DNA of 64,000 nt from Dehalogenimonas sp. W. GTDB lineage: Bacteria; Chloroflexota; Dehalococcoidia; Dehalococcoidales; Dehalococcoidaceae. Each line of letters begins with the position of its first letter. The stretch's first letter is position 1. Made by a program: the position numbers and the translations under genes. Where the stretch lies: contig NZ_CP146612.1 in the NCBI RefSeq assembly GCF_037094495.1, positions 620,001 to 684,000 of the forward strand, read 5' to 3'. The notes below the pieces were generated by a model. It searched no databases, was not told the origin of the DNA, and worked only from the letters and a program-made list of their open reading frames with translations. Below are positions 25,052-33,669 of the stretch, piece by piece.

Positions 25052-26185
25052 TCATCTGAACAATCTCAAATACTCCTCAAAACTGAAAACACGGTTACGC
25101 TGGTAGCCGGTCTTTTCCTTCAGAATATCAGCCTCCACAAAAGCAGATACCAAATCATTTGCGGCTTTAGGTGACAAACCGGTTATTGTTCCGACATCGG
25201 TGATCGTGATCCGTGGCTGTGAGAAAAGCGCCGAAAATAAAATAGTGGCATTTTTCTGTCTTTTCCCCATTCTGGGTATTTTCTGGCGTTCAATCTCGTT
25301 CATCAGACCGATGATTTTATGCAGGTTTGAGGTGGCATTCTTGGCGGTCTCGATGACACCGGCAAGAAAGAACTTGAACCATTGCCCCAGATCGTTGTTG
25401 ACTCTTACCCGTTCCAGATTGTCGTAATAAAGTGTCCGGTTCCGGTCGAAGAATTCAGATAGATACAGCAGGGGCAGATCCAGCACGCCATTACTGACAA
25501 GATACAGAGTTATCAAAAGGCGTCCGGTTCTACCGTTGCCATCATCGAACGGGTGGATGGTTTCAAATTGATAATGGGCTATCGCAATGCGTATCAGGTG
25601 TGGTAGACGGACTTCATCATTGTTCAGAAACCTTTCCAGATCACCCAGTAACTCCGGTAACTCATGGGGCGCCGGGGGAACGAATACGGCATCGTCCAGC
25701 GTTGCCCCGCCGATCCAGTTCTGCCCGGTCCTGAACTCACCCGGGTTTTTGTTTTGCCCCCGACCGCTGGACAACAATCTCCGATGAACGTTCTTGATCA
25801 GCCTGTTCGACAACGGCAGTCGGTCCAGTTCAGAGATGGCATAGTTCATTGCTTCCACATAATTATTGACCTCTTGCCAGTCTTCTCTCCTTTCAGGGGC
25901 AAGGTCTTTTTGTGAAACCACGGCTTCATCGATGCTCGTCATGGTGCCTTCGATATGGCTGGACATGACCGCTTCTTTGAGTACATGCATCTTGATGAAC
26001 ATATCCGAGTCAGGCACGAACCGGGCGAAGGAATTCAGTTCCCCCAGTCTCAACGATGCTTTCTCCACCATTTCGTTAATGATATCGTCTTCCCAATAGA
26101 AGGAATGGTTTATCTTCTCTGGAAGGAAGTATTTATATCCGGTGGTTCGTCGCCATGTCCCGGATTTGAATTCGGCAATATCCAT
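25052..26185 (-). CDS. Fic family protein with C-terminal winged helix
   Basis: 377-residue Fic/DOC protein. An N-terminal Fic_N domain is followed by the catalytic motif HPFDDGNGRTGR beginning at H211, matching HPFx[D/E]GNGRxxR; Fic enzymes transfer AMP or other groups from nucleotides to protein hydroxyls. The inhibitory-helix-like stretch SSHIEGTMTSIDE near residue 70 suggests class II (N-terminal) autoinhibition. The last 50 residues (ITDVGTITGLSPKAANDLVSAF) look like a winged-helix DNA-binding domain, so it may repress its own promoter at the palindrome upstream. Target protein unknown. Confidence 0.92.
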   Translation of the reverse strand: MDIAEFKSGTWRRTTGYKYFLPEKINHSFYWEDDIINEMVEKASLRLGELNSFARFVPDSDMFIKMHVLKEAVMSSHIEGTMTSIDEAVVSQKDLAPERREDWQEVNNYVEAMNYAISELDRLPLSNRLIKNVHRRLLSSGRGQNKNPGEFRTGQNWIGGATLDDAVFVPPAPHELPELLGDLERFLNNDEVRLPHLIRIAIAHYQFETIHPFDDGNGRTGRLLITLYLVSNGVLDLPLLYLSEFFDRNRTLYYDNLERVRVNNDLGQWFKFFLAGVIETAKNATSNLHKIIGLMNEIERQKIPRMGKRQKNATILFSALFSQPRITITDVGTITGLSPKAANDLVSAFVEADILKEKTGYQRNRVFSFEEYLRLFR

Positions 26186-26208
26186 GAAAATATCCTTGGC
26201 AAATTCTT

Positions 26209-26258
26209 ATTTTACTTTAATACCTTAAAGTAAAATATACTCTCGCATATTTTACTTT
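26209..26258 (-). promoter_or_regulatory. Palindromic operator upstream of fic
   Basis: Perfect inverted repeat ATTTTACTTTAA (26209-26220), TACC, TTAAAGTAAAAT (26225-26236), plus a third half-site ATTTTACTTT at 26249-26258. It starts 23 bases upstream of the fic ATG. The Fic protein's C-terminal winged helix makes it the obvious candidate binder. Confidence 0.65.
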
Positions 26259-26375
26259 GTCAATACCTTTGCCGGGATGGCTGGCCGATACTATGCCTCC
26301 TCCCCCAAAAATAAACCTCCGAAATGAGACATCTGCCTATTGACAATTTTGGAACTATATAGTATCTTTATCAGT

Positions 26376-26870
26376 ATGATTTTTGAGAACACTAGTACAC
26401 ATCCAACGCCGCCGAATGAATCTGGCGAAGCGCCAAACCCGGAGCCGTTGCGCCGGAAGCGCGGCGGCCAGGCGGGAAATCAGAACGCCCGCAAGCACGG
26501 TTTCTATGCCCAGTACCACCGCTGCCTCCGGGAAACCAAAGAAGCCAGAATACGCAAAGTCCGGGCAATGCCGGCTATTGACCGGGAGATCGCCGAGGCC
26601 CGGGCCAAACTGGCTGACATTGTCAGCAAGACCCCTGACAATTACCGCGTCTTTCTGCTGGCCGTGGCTTCGCTGGGGCGCTTAGTGTCGGAAAGGGAGA
26701 AGCTGGACCGTGAGCAATTAAACGATAAGCTGCGGCGAATACTGGCAGACTTGCCTGTTTCGGCCGAACTGGAAGCCGCCGGCCTGAATGTTGCTGCAGC
26801 CGGATTGACATTCGTCTCAAATATTGAATCCCACGAAGGGCCCAAAGCTGAAGAAAATGATTCGTCTTGA
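26376..26870 (+). CDS. Hypothetical protein with GGQAGNQNARKHGFYA motif
   Basis: 164-residue protein. The basic segment RRKRGGQAGNQNARKHGFYAQ near residues 28-48 recurs in many uncharacterised, often phage-linked or repeated, bacterial proteins. The remainder is mostly helical (EIAEARAKLADIVSK, LGRLVSEREKLDREQLNDKLRRI). TTGACA (26340) and TATCTT (26363-26368) place initiation near the ATG at 26376, so the mRNA may be leaderless. No other phage genes are adjacent. Function unknown. Confidence 0.72.
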   Translation: MIFENTSTHPTPPNESGEAPNPEPLRRKRGGQAGNQNARKHGFYAQYHRCLRETKEARIRKVRAMPAIDREIAEARAKLADIVSKTPDNYRVFLLAVASLGRLVSEREKLDREQLNDKLRRILADLPVSAELEAAGLNVAAAGLTFVSNIESHEGPKAEENDSS

Positions 26871-26929
26871 AAAAGTATTTCGCTGATTTTGCACAAAACA
26901 ATGTTTGCCGGCGTGCCGGAGAGCAAAAA

Positions 26930-26970
26930 GATACCCGAACCGGGTAAAACCTTACCCTGATCCGGGTATC
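26930..26970 (+). terminator. Inverted repeat, possible terminator
   Basis: GATACCCG (26930-26937) pairs with CGGGTATC (26963-26970), with an internal GGGTAA/TTACCC pairing. No T run follows, so its role is uncertain. Confidence 0.4.
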
Positions 26971-27012
26971 GTCAGCATAAAAAGGCCGTCAGTGCCGGCG
27001 GGAACTCCGGTG

Positions 27013-27348
27013 TTAAACCTTCTTCGCCGCCCACTGCTCCGCCAGATCACCGGCGATGGGCAGTTTATACTTCTCTCCCTGGTAGGCCTTAACCATCAGC
27101 ACCAGCCACAGGACAAAAGCCACGATACCGAGAAAAGCGTTAATCACCCAGCCAATGAAAGGGATGACCGTAAATATCGCGGTAACAATACTCAGACCGC
27201 CGAAGACAATAATTGACTGGGCGGCGTGAAACCGCACGAACTGGCTCTTGGTCTCAACCAGATAGAAGATTAACCCGCTGACCCAGGCCGCCAGATAGCA
27301 GAGCAAACCGGCGACATTGCTTTTTAGCCCGGTAGAACTATCATCCAT
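27013..27348 (-). CDS. DUF4870-like small membrane protein
   Basis: 111-residue protein with three or four hydrophobic segments. NVAGLLCYLAAWVSGLIFYLVE followed by FVRFHAAQSIIVFG is the typical DUF4870/Tic20-like start, and a second helix pair follows (FIGWVINAFLGIVAFVLWLVLMVKAYQGEKYKLP). GGAGGCGG precedes the ATG. Function unknown; widespread in bacteria. Confidence 0.88.
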   Translation of the reverse strand: MDDSSTGLKSNVAGLLCYLAAWVSGLIFYLVETKSQFVRFHAAQSIIVFGGLSIVTAIFTVIPFIGWVINAFLGIVAFVLWLVLMVKAYQGEKYKLPIAGDLAEQWAAKKV

Positions 27349-27419
27349 AAACCGCCTCCAACTCTCAGTTTCAATTGAATATAAGAATATACTTGGTGAC
27401 TGCCGGGGTCAAGACATTA

Positions 27420-27452
27420 TTTGAAAAAAGAAAAGCCCCGTCAATGCGGGGC
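27420..27452 (-). terminator. Terminator of the gyrA-lexA side transcripts
   Basis: On the minus strand: GCCCCG, loop CATTGA, CGGGGC, then TTTTCTTTTTTC. It lies downstream of the aldolase gene (27548-28117). GCTGA-type short repeats sit between, at about 27515-27548. Confidence 0.8.
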
Positions 27453-27547
27453 ATTTACCTGGCGCTGATTTGAGTTATTCCAAATTTATTCAGTCAGGGC
27501 TAAAACTGCCCTGTCGCTACTGATAGCTGATAGCTGATGGCTGACAG

Positions 27548-28117
27548 CTACTTGGTCCGGAGCGTCTTCACCAGCCACAACACCTGACAGGCCTCTTCCA
27601 GACCGGCGGTGTACTTGCAGGCTTCTTCCAGGTCGGCGCCGATGGCGAAGGTGCCGTGGCCGTACACCAGGGCCAGCTTCTGGGTTTTAAGCGTCTCGGC
27701 GATGGCCTCGGCCATGGCTCCGGGTTTGACGTTCTCATTCCAGCCCAGCACCTTGATGGTGCCCAGTTCATAAAGCTCCGCCTGTTCGGAGACAATCTCC
27801 GGCTCGGTCATGGACAGGGCGATAGCGTGGGGCGGGTGGGCATGGACAATAGCGCCGGCGCCGGTGGCTTCCAGAATGGCGCGGTGTACCGGCAGTTCCA
27901 CCGAGGCCAGTTGCGTCTGGTCATCATCGGTGCTGATACCGGTAACAATGATATCCTGGTCCCGGAGCGCGCCGAGTTGAGAACCCCGCCGGGTGATGGC
28001 CATGCGACCGCCGTCCAGCCGGACCGACAGATTGCCGCTGTGAGAGGACACCAGACCGCGGGTGAACAGGGACTTACCGATTTTTTTAAACTGGGCGTTA
28101 GGAACAGATCTACTCAA
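27548..28117 (-). CDS. Class II aldolase/adducin family protein
   Basis: 189-residue zinc aldolase-fold protein related to L-fuculose-1-phosphate aldolase and methylthioribulose-1-phosphate dehydratase. The metal-binding HAHPPH is present (residue about 92), a later GHGTFAIG supplies the third His, and HSGNLSVR is the phosphate-binding loop. It starts at TTG 28117 inside the end of lexA (8-base overlap), with the frame extending further upstream only through lexA sequence. Exact substrate unknown. Confidence 0.87.
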   Translation of the reverse strand: MSRSVPNAQFKKIGKSLFTRGLVSSHSGNLSVRLDGGRMAITRRGSQLGALRDQDIIVTGISTDDDQTQLASVELPVHRAILEATGAGAIVHAHPPHAIALSMTEPEIVSEQAELYELGTIKVLGWNENVKPGAMAEAIAETLKTQKLALVYGHGTFAIGADLEEACKYTAGLEEACQVLWLVKTLRTK

Positions 28118-28763
28118 CTTTTCGCAGCACTCCGATAACCCGCCCCTGGATGACCACGTTCTTGGCATTTTCGTACATCGGGGTCATCAGCGCATTAGCC
28201 GGCTGCAGGCGAATCTTGCCGTCATCCTGCTTGAAAACGCGCTTGAGCGTGGCTTCCTTTTCGGATTTCAGCCACACCGCCGCCATCTGGCCATTTTCCA
28301 CATCATTGGCGGCCTGCATGATGACGATGTCGCCGTCATTGACCAGGGCATCAATCATGGAATTGCCGCGCACCTTAAGGGCAAAGACGTTCTTGCGGTG
28401 GCCGATCATGGTTTCCGGCACATCCACGTTTTCGGCGGCCAGTTCCGGCTTCCAGGTGTCAACATCAGGCACCGGTATCGGCCGGCCGGCGGCGATTTTA
28501 CCCAGCAGCGGCACCAGCTGGCGGGGACGGCCTTCGGCCCCCAGCAGTTCAATACCGCGGGAGACATCCTTGTGGCGGCGGATATAGCCGGCGCGCTCCA
28601 GATGTTTCAGATTATAGTCGGCCACCGAAGTGGAGCTGATTTTGCACCCGGTCACGATGTCCCGGATGCTGGGAGGGATGCCGAAGTCATTAAAATACCC
28701 CCGGATGAAATCCAGCATTTTGAGCTGTCTCTCGGACATGGTTTTTCTGGCTGTTCTAGGCAT
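28110..28763 (-). CDS. lexA: SOS repressor LexA
   Basis: 217-residue repressor-protease. The N-terminal winged helix covers about 1-70; the autocleavage bond is A92-G93 (KIAAGRP), and the catalytic dyad is S135 in RGNSM and K174 in EATLKRV. RecA filaments on single-stranded DNA trigger self-cleavage, releasing SOS genes. GGGGGGAATT places the start at ATG 28763 rather than 28784. A candidate LexA box lies upstream at 28778-28791. The class II aldolase gene overlaps its end. Confidence 0.96.
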   Translation of the reverse strand: MPRTARKTMSERQLKMLDFIRGYFNDFGIPPSIRDIVTGCKISSTSVADYNLKHLERAGYIRRHKDVSRGIELLGAEGRPRQLVPLLGKIAAGRPIPVPDVDTWKPELAAENVDVPETMIGHRKNVFALKVRGNSMIDALVNDGDIVIMQAANDVENGQMAAVWLKSEKEATLKRVFKQDDGKIRLQPANALMTPMYENAKNVVIQGRVIGVLRKVE

Positions 28764-28777
28764 AATTCCCCCCTGTC

Positions 28778-28791
28778 TGGACATTTGTTCT
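28778..28791 (-). promoter_or_regulatory. Candidate LexA (SOS) box upstream of lexA
   Basis: Minus-strand AGAACAAATGTCCA, adjacent to a TTATAA -10-like hexamer. It matches the recA upstream motif AGAACACTTGTGTA in AGAACAnnTGT and the Gram-positive box GAACnnnnGTTC with one mismatch. TTGACA lies at 28825-28820. Confidence 0.5.
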
Positions 28792-28861
28792 TTATAACTC
28801 TACTCTACGGCACGATGGTTGTCAAGAGGTACCGCGAATAATCCGAACTAACGGCGTTTTT

Positions 28862-31306
28862 TTATTCTACCATGGTGGCAAAAGTGACCACACGGTCGTT
28901 CTCATCCGGCCGGATAACAATGACTCCCTGGGTACTGCGCCCCATGACGATAATACCTTTTTCTTCGTCCTCGGTACCCACCGGGGTGCGGATAACCACT
29001 CCTTCGGCGGTGGCAATCATCACCTGGTGTTCACGGTCCACGACCTTGCCGGCCACGACCTTGCCGGTCTTGTCCACCACTTTGAAGGTCAGCACGCCGG
29101 AACCGGCGCGGTGCTGCAACGGATATTCTTCTACCGGCGTCAGCTTGCCGTACCCGCCGGCAGTGACCACCAGCACGAAGTGATCCGGTCGGGCCACATC
29201 CAGGCCGACCACCCGGTCGTCCACTTCCAGAGTCATACCCTTGACGCCGCCGGAAGCCCGCTGGGAAACCCGCAGGTCCTCGGCCGGGAAGTGAATGGAC
29301 TGGCCGTTGTGGGTGATAAGGAGAATATTCTGATCGGCATTGACCAGGACGGCGCCGATAAGTTCGTCGTTCTTGGGCAGGTCCATGGCGATTAAACCGC
29401 TGGAACGTACCGCGGCGAAGTCAGCCACCAGAGTACGCTTGACCTCACCGCCGGCGGTTGCCATGACCAGCGAGGTGTTTTCGCTGAATTCAGACACCGC
29501 AATCATGGAGGTAATCCGTTCGTTTTCCGCCAGCGGCACCAGATTGATAATGGCCAGGCCCTTGGCGGTCCGCAGCATGTCGCAGGGGATCTCATGGCAG
29601 CGGATGGAGAAGATCTTGCCGCGGTTGGTGAAGAGCAGCACGCTGTCGTGGGTGTCAGCCACCATGATGAAGCGCACCGAATCCTCTTCGCGGGTCTTGA
29701 TGATGCTCTTGCCGCGGCCGGCGCGGTGTTGTAGCCGATAGACATCGGACGGCACCCGCTTGATGAAGCCGCGCTCGGTCAGGGTCACCACCATGCTCTC
29801 GTGAGGGATCAGGTCTTCCTCACGGAACTCAATGACCCCCTGAGACTGGATCTCAGTCCGGCGGGCGTCGCCGTATTTGGTTTTGATTTCGCTGATATCG
29901 GATTTGACCAGCGCCAGCACCTTGCGCGGATTGGCCAGCAAATCCTCAAGGTAGGAAATCTGCTTGAGCACCTCGGCGTATTCGTCCAGAATCTTCTGGC
30001 GTTCCAGATTGGCCAGGCGACGCAGCTGGAGGTCCAGAATGGCCTGAGCCTGAAGCTGGGACAGCTCAAATTTGGTCATCAGGTCACGACGGGCGGAGTC
30101 GCCGCTCTCGGCGTGGCGGATGAGTTTAATAATTGCGTCAAGATTATCCAGGGCGATCTTGAGACCTTCCAAAATATGAGCCCTGGCTTTGGCCGCCTTG
30201 AGTTCAAACTTAGAGCGGCGGGTAATGATCTCCTGGCGGAATTCAATGTAGTGGACCAGCGCTTCCTTGAGGTTGAGCACCACCGGGCGGTTGTCCACCA
30301 GCGCCAGCATATTGATGAAGAAAGAGGTCTGAAGGTTAGTATGCTTATAGAGGTTATTGAGAATCTGCTGCGGTTCGCCGTCGCGCTTGAGTTCAATGAC
30401 CATCCGCATGCCCTGACGGTCGGATTCGTCCCGGACTTCGGCAATACCGTTGACCTTGCGCTCGCGGGCCAGGGTCACAATGCGCTTGACCAGGTCGGCC
30501 TTATTCACCTGGTAAGGCAGTTCGCTGATGATGATCTGACGCCGGCCGCCGGTTTCCGCCACGTCGGCCACGTGGGCCCGGGCGCGGATAACCACCTTGC
30601 CGTGGCCGGTGGCATAGGCGCTGCGGATGCCGTCCCGGCCCAGAATCAAGCCGCCGGTGGGGAAGTCGGGTCCCTTGACGAACTGCAACAGGTCGTCAAG
30701 ACCGCATTCAGGGTTATCAATCAGATAGGAGATGGCGTCACAGAGTTCAGTCAGATTGTGGGGCGGAATATTGGTCGCCATACCCACGGCGATACCGGAC
30801 GCGCCGTTCATCAGCAGGACCGGCAAACGCGACGGCAGCACCGTCGGTTCCTTGAGCGAGGCGTCAAAGTTGGGCATGAACTCAACGGTTTCTTTGTCAA
30901 TATCCACCAGCAGTTCACCGGCCAGCCGCATCAAGCGCGCCTCGGTGTAACGCATGGCAGCCGGGGGATCGCCGTCAACGGAACCGAAGTTACCCTGACC
31001 GTCCACCAGCATATAACGCAGGGAGAAGTTCTGGGCCATGCGCACCATGGCGTCATAAACCGAGGTGTCGCCGTGGGGATGATATTTACCGAGGACTTCA
31101 CCGACGATACGGGCGCTTTTCTTGTACGACGTGTTGTAGTGCATGCCCAGATCGCTCATGGCGTAGAGAATCCGCCGGTGTACCGGTTTCAACCCGTCCC
31201 GAACATCAGGCAGCGCCCGGGATACGATTACGCTCATGGCGTAATCCAGGTACGAGCTTTTCATCTCGTCCTCAATGTTTATGGGACGGATATTACCGAT
31301 TACCAT
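28862..31306 (-). CDS. gyrA: DNA gyrase subunit A
   Basis: 814-residue gyrase A, which cuts and reseals DNA during ATP-driven negative supercoiling with GyrB (encoded at 43721). The winged-helix region includes the quinolone-determining segment [10 protein letters not shown] at about 77-86, catalytic Y120 in [10 protein letters not shown], and a C-terminal beta-pinwheel carrying the GyrA box as QHRAGRGK (a variant of QRRGGKG). It begins immediately after the stop of the TPR gene (no gap), so the two are in one operon. Length and motifs are complete. Confidence 0.97.
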   Translation of the reverse strand: MVIGNIRPINIEDEMKSSYLDYAMSVIVSRALPDVRDGLKPVHRRILYAMSDLGMHYNTSYKKSARIVGEVLGKYHPHGDTSVYDAMVRMAQNFSLRYMLVDGQGNFGSVDGDPPAAMRYTEARLMRLAGELLVDIDKETVEFMPNFDASLKEPTVLPSRLPVLLMNGASGIAVGMATNIPPHNLTELCDAISYLIDNPECGLDDLLQFVKGPDFPTGGLILGRDGIRSAYATGHGKVVIRARAHVADVAETGGRRQIIISELPYQVNKADLVKRIVTLARERKVNGIAEVRDESDRQGMRMVIELKRDGEPQQILNNLYKHTNLQTSFFINMLALVDNRPVVLNLKEALVHYIEFRQEIITRRSKFELKAAKARAHILEGLKIALDNLDAIIKLIRHAESGDSARRDLMTKFELSQLQAQAILDLQLRRLANLERQKILDEYAEVLKQISYLEDLLANPRKVLALVKSDISEIKTKYGDARRTEIQSQGVIEFREEDLIPHESMVVTLTERGFIKRVPSDVYRLQHRAGRGKSIIKTREEDSVRFIMVADTHDSVLLFTNRGKIFSIRCHEIPCDMLRTAKGLAIINLVPLAENERITSMIAVSEFSENTSLVMATAGGEVKRTLVADFAAVRSSGLIAMDLPKNDELIGAVLVNADQNILLITHNGQSIHFPAEDLRVSQRASGGVKGMTLEVDDRVVGLDVARPDHFVLVVTAGGYGKLTPVEEYPLQHRAGSGVLTFKVVDKTGKVVAGKVVDREHQVMIATAEGVVIRTPVGTEDEEKGIIVMGRSTQGVIVIRPDENDRVVTFATMVE

Positions 31307-32137
31307 CTAGACCTCCAGTTCGTCGTCATCGTCGTCGTCATCATCGTCATCGTTATCTTCATCATCTTCAGCGAAGGCTTCCCCGTCGGCTACGGCCGGT
31401 TTTTCAGTTCCTTCCACGCTGTGGTCAACTTCTTCCTCATCCGCCAGGGAATCATCCAGGTCCGGTTTGCGGGCGGCGGTGGCGGAAAGGCGGGCCGGGA
31501 AGGATATTTGTCCCGCCTGAGACGGGTGCTGATAGATTTCCCGGATCATGATCGCCAGCTTATTGTCATCAGAGCTGACTACGGTCGCCGAATAACGGTT
31601 GCCGCCCTTCATCAGCTTGAGTAGGCGCAGTGCGGTGCGGGTATCCACAACGCCGAGGTATTCTCCGTTCAGGCTGTCCACGAACAAAACACCGGGGCCG
31701 GGACGCAGGCTGACGTTATCGCCGGCATCCACCCGGGCCAGGACTTCCCGGGCGGCCAGCTTGGACAACACCGCCACGCCGGCCTTGCCGATTTCCTCAA
31801 TAAAGGCCTGCGCCGGCACTCCCTGGCCGTCGCCCCGGGTCGGCCGGACACCGGAAGCCATCAGAACTTCCAGCCGCTTCAAATTGCGGTCGGCAATGCT
31901 GTTATAAGGGTCCAGATCCCGGGACCTGGTGTAGGCCTTGCGGGCTTCTTCGTATTCACCCAGTTCCATCTGCGCCCGCCCGAGACGGTTCAAGGCTTCC
32001 AGGTCATTGGAGAAGATTTCCAGGATAGCCTGATTGGCTTCCGCTGCCTCTTTCCAGCGCCCGGATATGGCGAATTCAATGGCCGCCTGGGCATTGCTCT
32101 TCTTGAGCTTGGCCTGTTCATCGTCGTTGTAAGCCAT
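31307..32137 (-). CDS. TPR protein with C-terminal poly-Asp tail, operon partner of gyrA
   Basis: 276-residue soluble protein. Residues about 15-85 hold two to three TPR motifs (WKEAAEANQAILEIFSNDLEALNRLGRAQMELGEYEEARKAYTRS-like, split here), followed by a globular middle, then a disordered tail ending in about ten consecutive Asp residues and ELEV. AGGAG with a 6-base gap fixes the start at ATG 32137 rather than TTG 32140. Its TAG is directly followed by the gyrA ATG. Acidic tails can mimic DNA, so a role around gyrase or histone-like proteins is conceivable but unproven. Confidence 0.85.
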   Translation of the reverse strand: MAYNDDEQAKLKKSNAQAAIEFAISGRWKEAAEANQAILEIFSNDLEALNRLGRAQMELGEYEEARKAYTRSRDLDPYNSIADRNLKRLEVLMASGVRPTRGDGQGVPAQAFIEEIGKAGVAVLSKLAAREVLARVDAGDNVSLRPGPGVLFVDSLNGEYLGVVDTRTALRLLKLMKGGNRYSATVVSSDDNKLAIMIREIYQHPSQAGQISFPARLSATAARKPDLDDSLADEEEVDHSVEGTEKPAVADGEAFAEDDEDNDDDDDDDDDDELEV

Positions 32138-32336
32138 CAATCGCTCCTGTTACCAGATTTAGATGTGAGATTTTACTTGATTGGCGCAACGCGGGCAAAT
32201 TGAGGCACCAACGACGTCTAACATAATGCCCTATTATAGCATTTTTGGTCTTCAAACGTCAGCCGAAAACGGCGAACCGGGGACTGGTTTCAGGTCCGGG
32301 CAAGAACGGACAGGCGGTGTCAGGTGAAGTGCCGGG

Positions 32337-33593
32337 CTATAATGCTGACAGCGTCGCAGCCAGGCCGTCCAGCGGCAACGGCCGTTGTTCGGAGTTGCCC
32401 ATGTCCCGCAGAATGATGGTCCCCTCAGCCAGTTCTGATTCACCCAGAATCAGCGTATAGCTGACGCCGAGGGCAGAGGCCTGGCGCAGTTGGGCCTTTA
32501 AGCTGCGGCTGCCGAGCGACTGGGCCAGCGGTACGCCGGCGCGCCGGAGTTCGGCGCCAAGCGTGAAAGCCGGGACAGCGGCGGCCTCGCCCAGCCAGGC
32601 TAAAAAGAAACGGGGTGCACTCAGCGGCGGCACGGCAATCTCCTGCCGCTTGAGATTCAGGATGATTCGCTCAATGCCGGTAGCGAAACCGACCGCCGGG
32701 GTAGCCTCACCGCCGAGTTGGCCTATCAGGCCGTCATAGCGGCCGCCGCCGCCGATGGTGGACTGGGCGCCCTCTTCCAGCGGCTGAATCTCAAAGACCG
32801 TGCGGCGGTAATAGTCCAGACCGCGCACCAGCCGGTGATTGACGGCAAAGGGGATGTTCACCGCCCCCAGCAACGCTTTCAGGCGTTCAAAATGCGTCAG
32901 ACAGTCCGGACAGAGGTAATCAGCGGAATGAGGCGCACCGGCGGCCGCAGCGCTGCAATCCGGTTTCTTACAGTCCAGCAGCCGCAGCGGGTTGTTGTCA
33001 TAACGGGTACGGCAATCCTGACACTGGCCGGCGACACCGGCGGCATAATAATCCTTGAGCGCGGTCGTGTAGGCTTTGCGGCAGTCCGGACAACCGATAG
33101 AATTGAGCTGCACCGGCAGGGTCGTCAATCCCAGTTCCCGGTAGAAGCTCCAGGCCATATCAATCACCTCGGCATCCGCTGCGGCATCGGCATCACCGAT
33201 CAGCTCAAAACCGAACTGATGATGCTCCCGGTAACGGCCGGCCTGAGGCCGGTCATAACGGAAAATATTGGCCAGATAATACAGTTTGACCGGCTTGGGA
33301 CGTGACCCCATGCCGTGCTCAATATAAGCGCGGGCCACCGGAGCGGTGCCTTCCGGACGCAGCGTCAGGTCCGAGCCGCCGCGGTCGGCAAAGGTATACA
33401 TTTCCTTGCTGACAATATCAGTCTCCTCACCCACGGTGCGGGTGAAAAGACGGGCATCCTCAAAGGTGGGGGTATCAATGCGGGCGTAACCGTAACGGGC
33501 GGCGATATCCGCCGCCTTGTCCTGGATAAAGCGCCAGTACGGCTGCTCCTCCGGCAGGATGTCCTGGGTACCCCGGGGTGACTGATAATCCAT
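32337..33593 (-). CDS. hisS: Histidine--tRNA ligase
   Basis: 418-residue class II synthetase that charges tRNA-His. Motif 1 region RGTQDILP is at 6-13, motif 2 contains RPEGTAPVARAYIEH, the histidine A motif is LVRGLDYYRRTVFEI, and the C-terminal anticodon-binding domain ends with TIILRDMGNSEQ. A small Cys-rich insert (CPDCRKAYTT, CQDCRTRYDNN) resembles those of other bacterial HisRS and may bind zinc. GGAGCCGC precedes the ATG. Confidence 0.97.
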   Translation of the reverse strand: MDYQSPRGTQDILPEEQPYWRFIQDKAADIAARYGYARIDTPTFEDARLFTRTVGEETDIVSKEMYTFADRGGSDLTLRPEGTAPVARAYIEHGMGSRPKPVKLYYLANIFRYDRPQAGRYREHHQFGFELIGDADAAADAEVIDMAWSFYRELGLTTLPVQLNSIGCPDCRKAYTTALKDYYAAGVAGQCQDCRTRYDNNPLRLLDCKKPDCSAAAAGAPHSADYLCPDCLTHFERLKALLGAVNIPFAVNHRLVRGLDYYRRTVFEIQPLEEGAQSTIGGGGRYDGLIGQLGGEATPAVGFATGIERIILNLKRQEIAVPPLSAPRFFLAWLGEAAAVPAFTLGAELRRAGVPLAQSLGSRSLKAQLRQASALGVSYTLILGESELAEGTIILRDMGNSEQRPLPLDGLAATLSAL

Positions 33594-33669
33594 GCGGCTC
33601 CTTTAACGCCTGATAATACTATTGCAGCGGGCTTGCTGTAAACAGGAGCTTGTTTTCACCGGTCCGGCC

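Noticed and set aside
26376-26870. Phage terminase small subunit
   Set aside because: The GNQNARKHGFYA motif is seen in some phage proteins, but no other phage or integrase gene is nearby.
29801-31624. 607-codon open frame on the plus strand
   Set aside because: It lies antisense to gyrA and the TPR gene; the gyrA product has all catalytic motifs, and the frame results from GC-rich codon bias.
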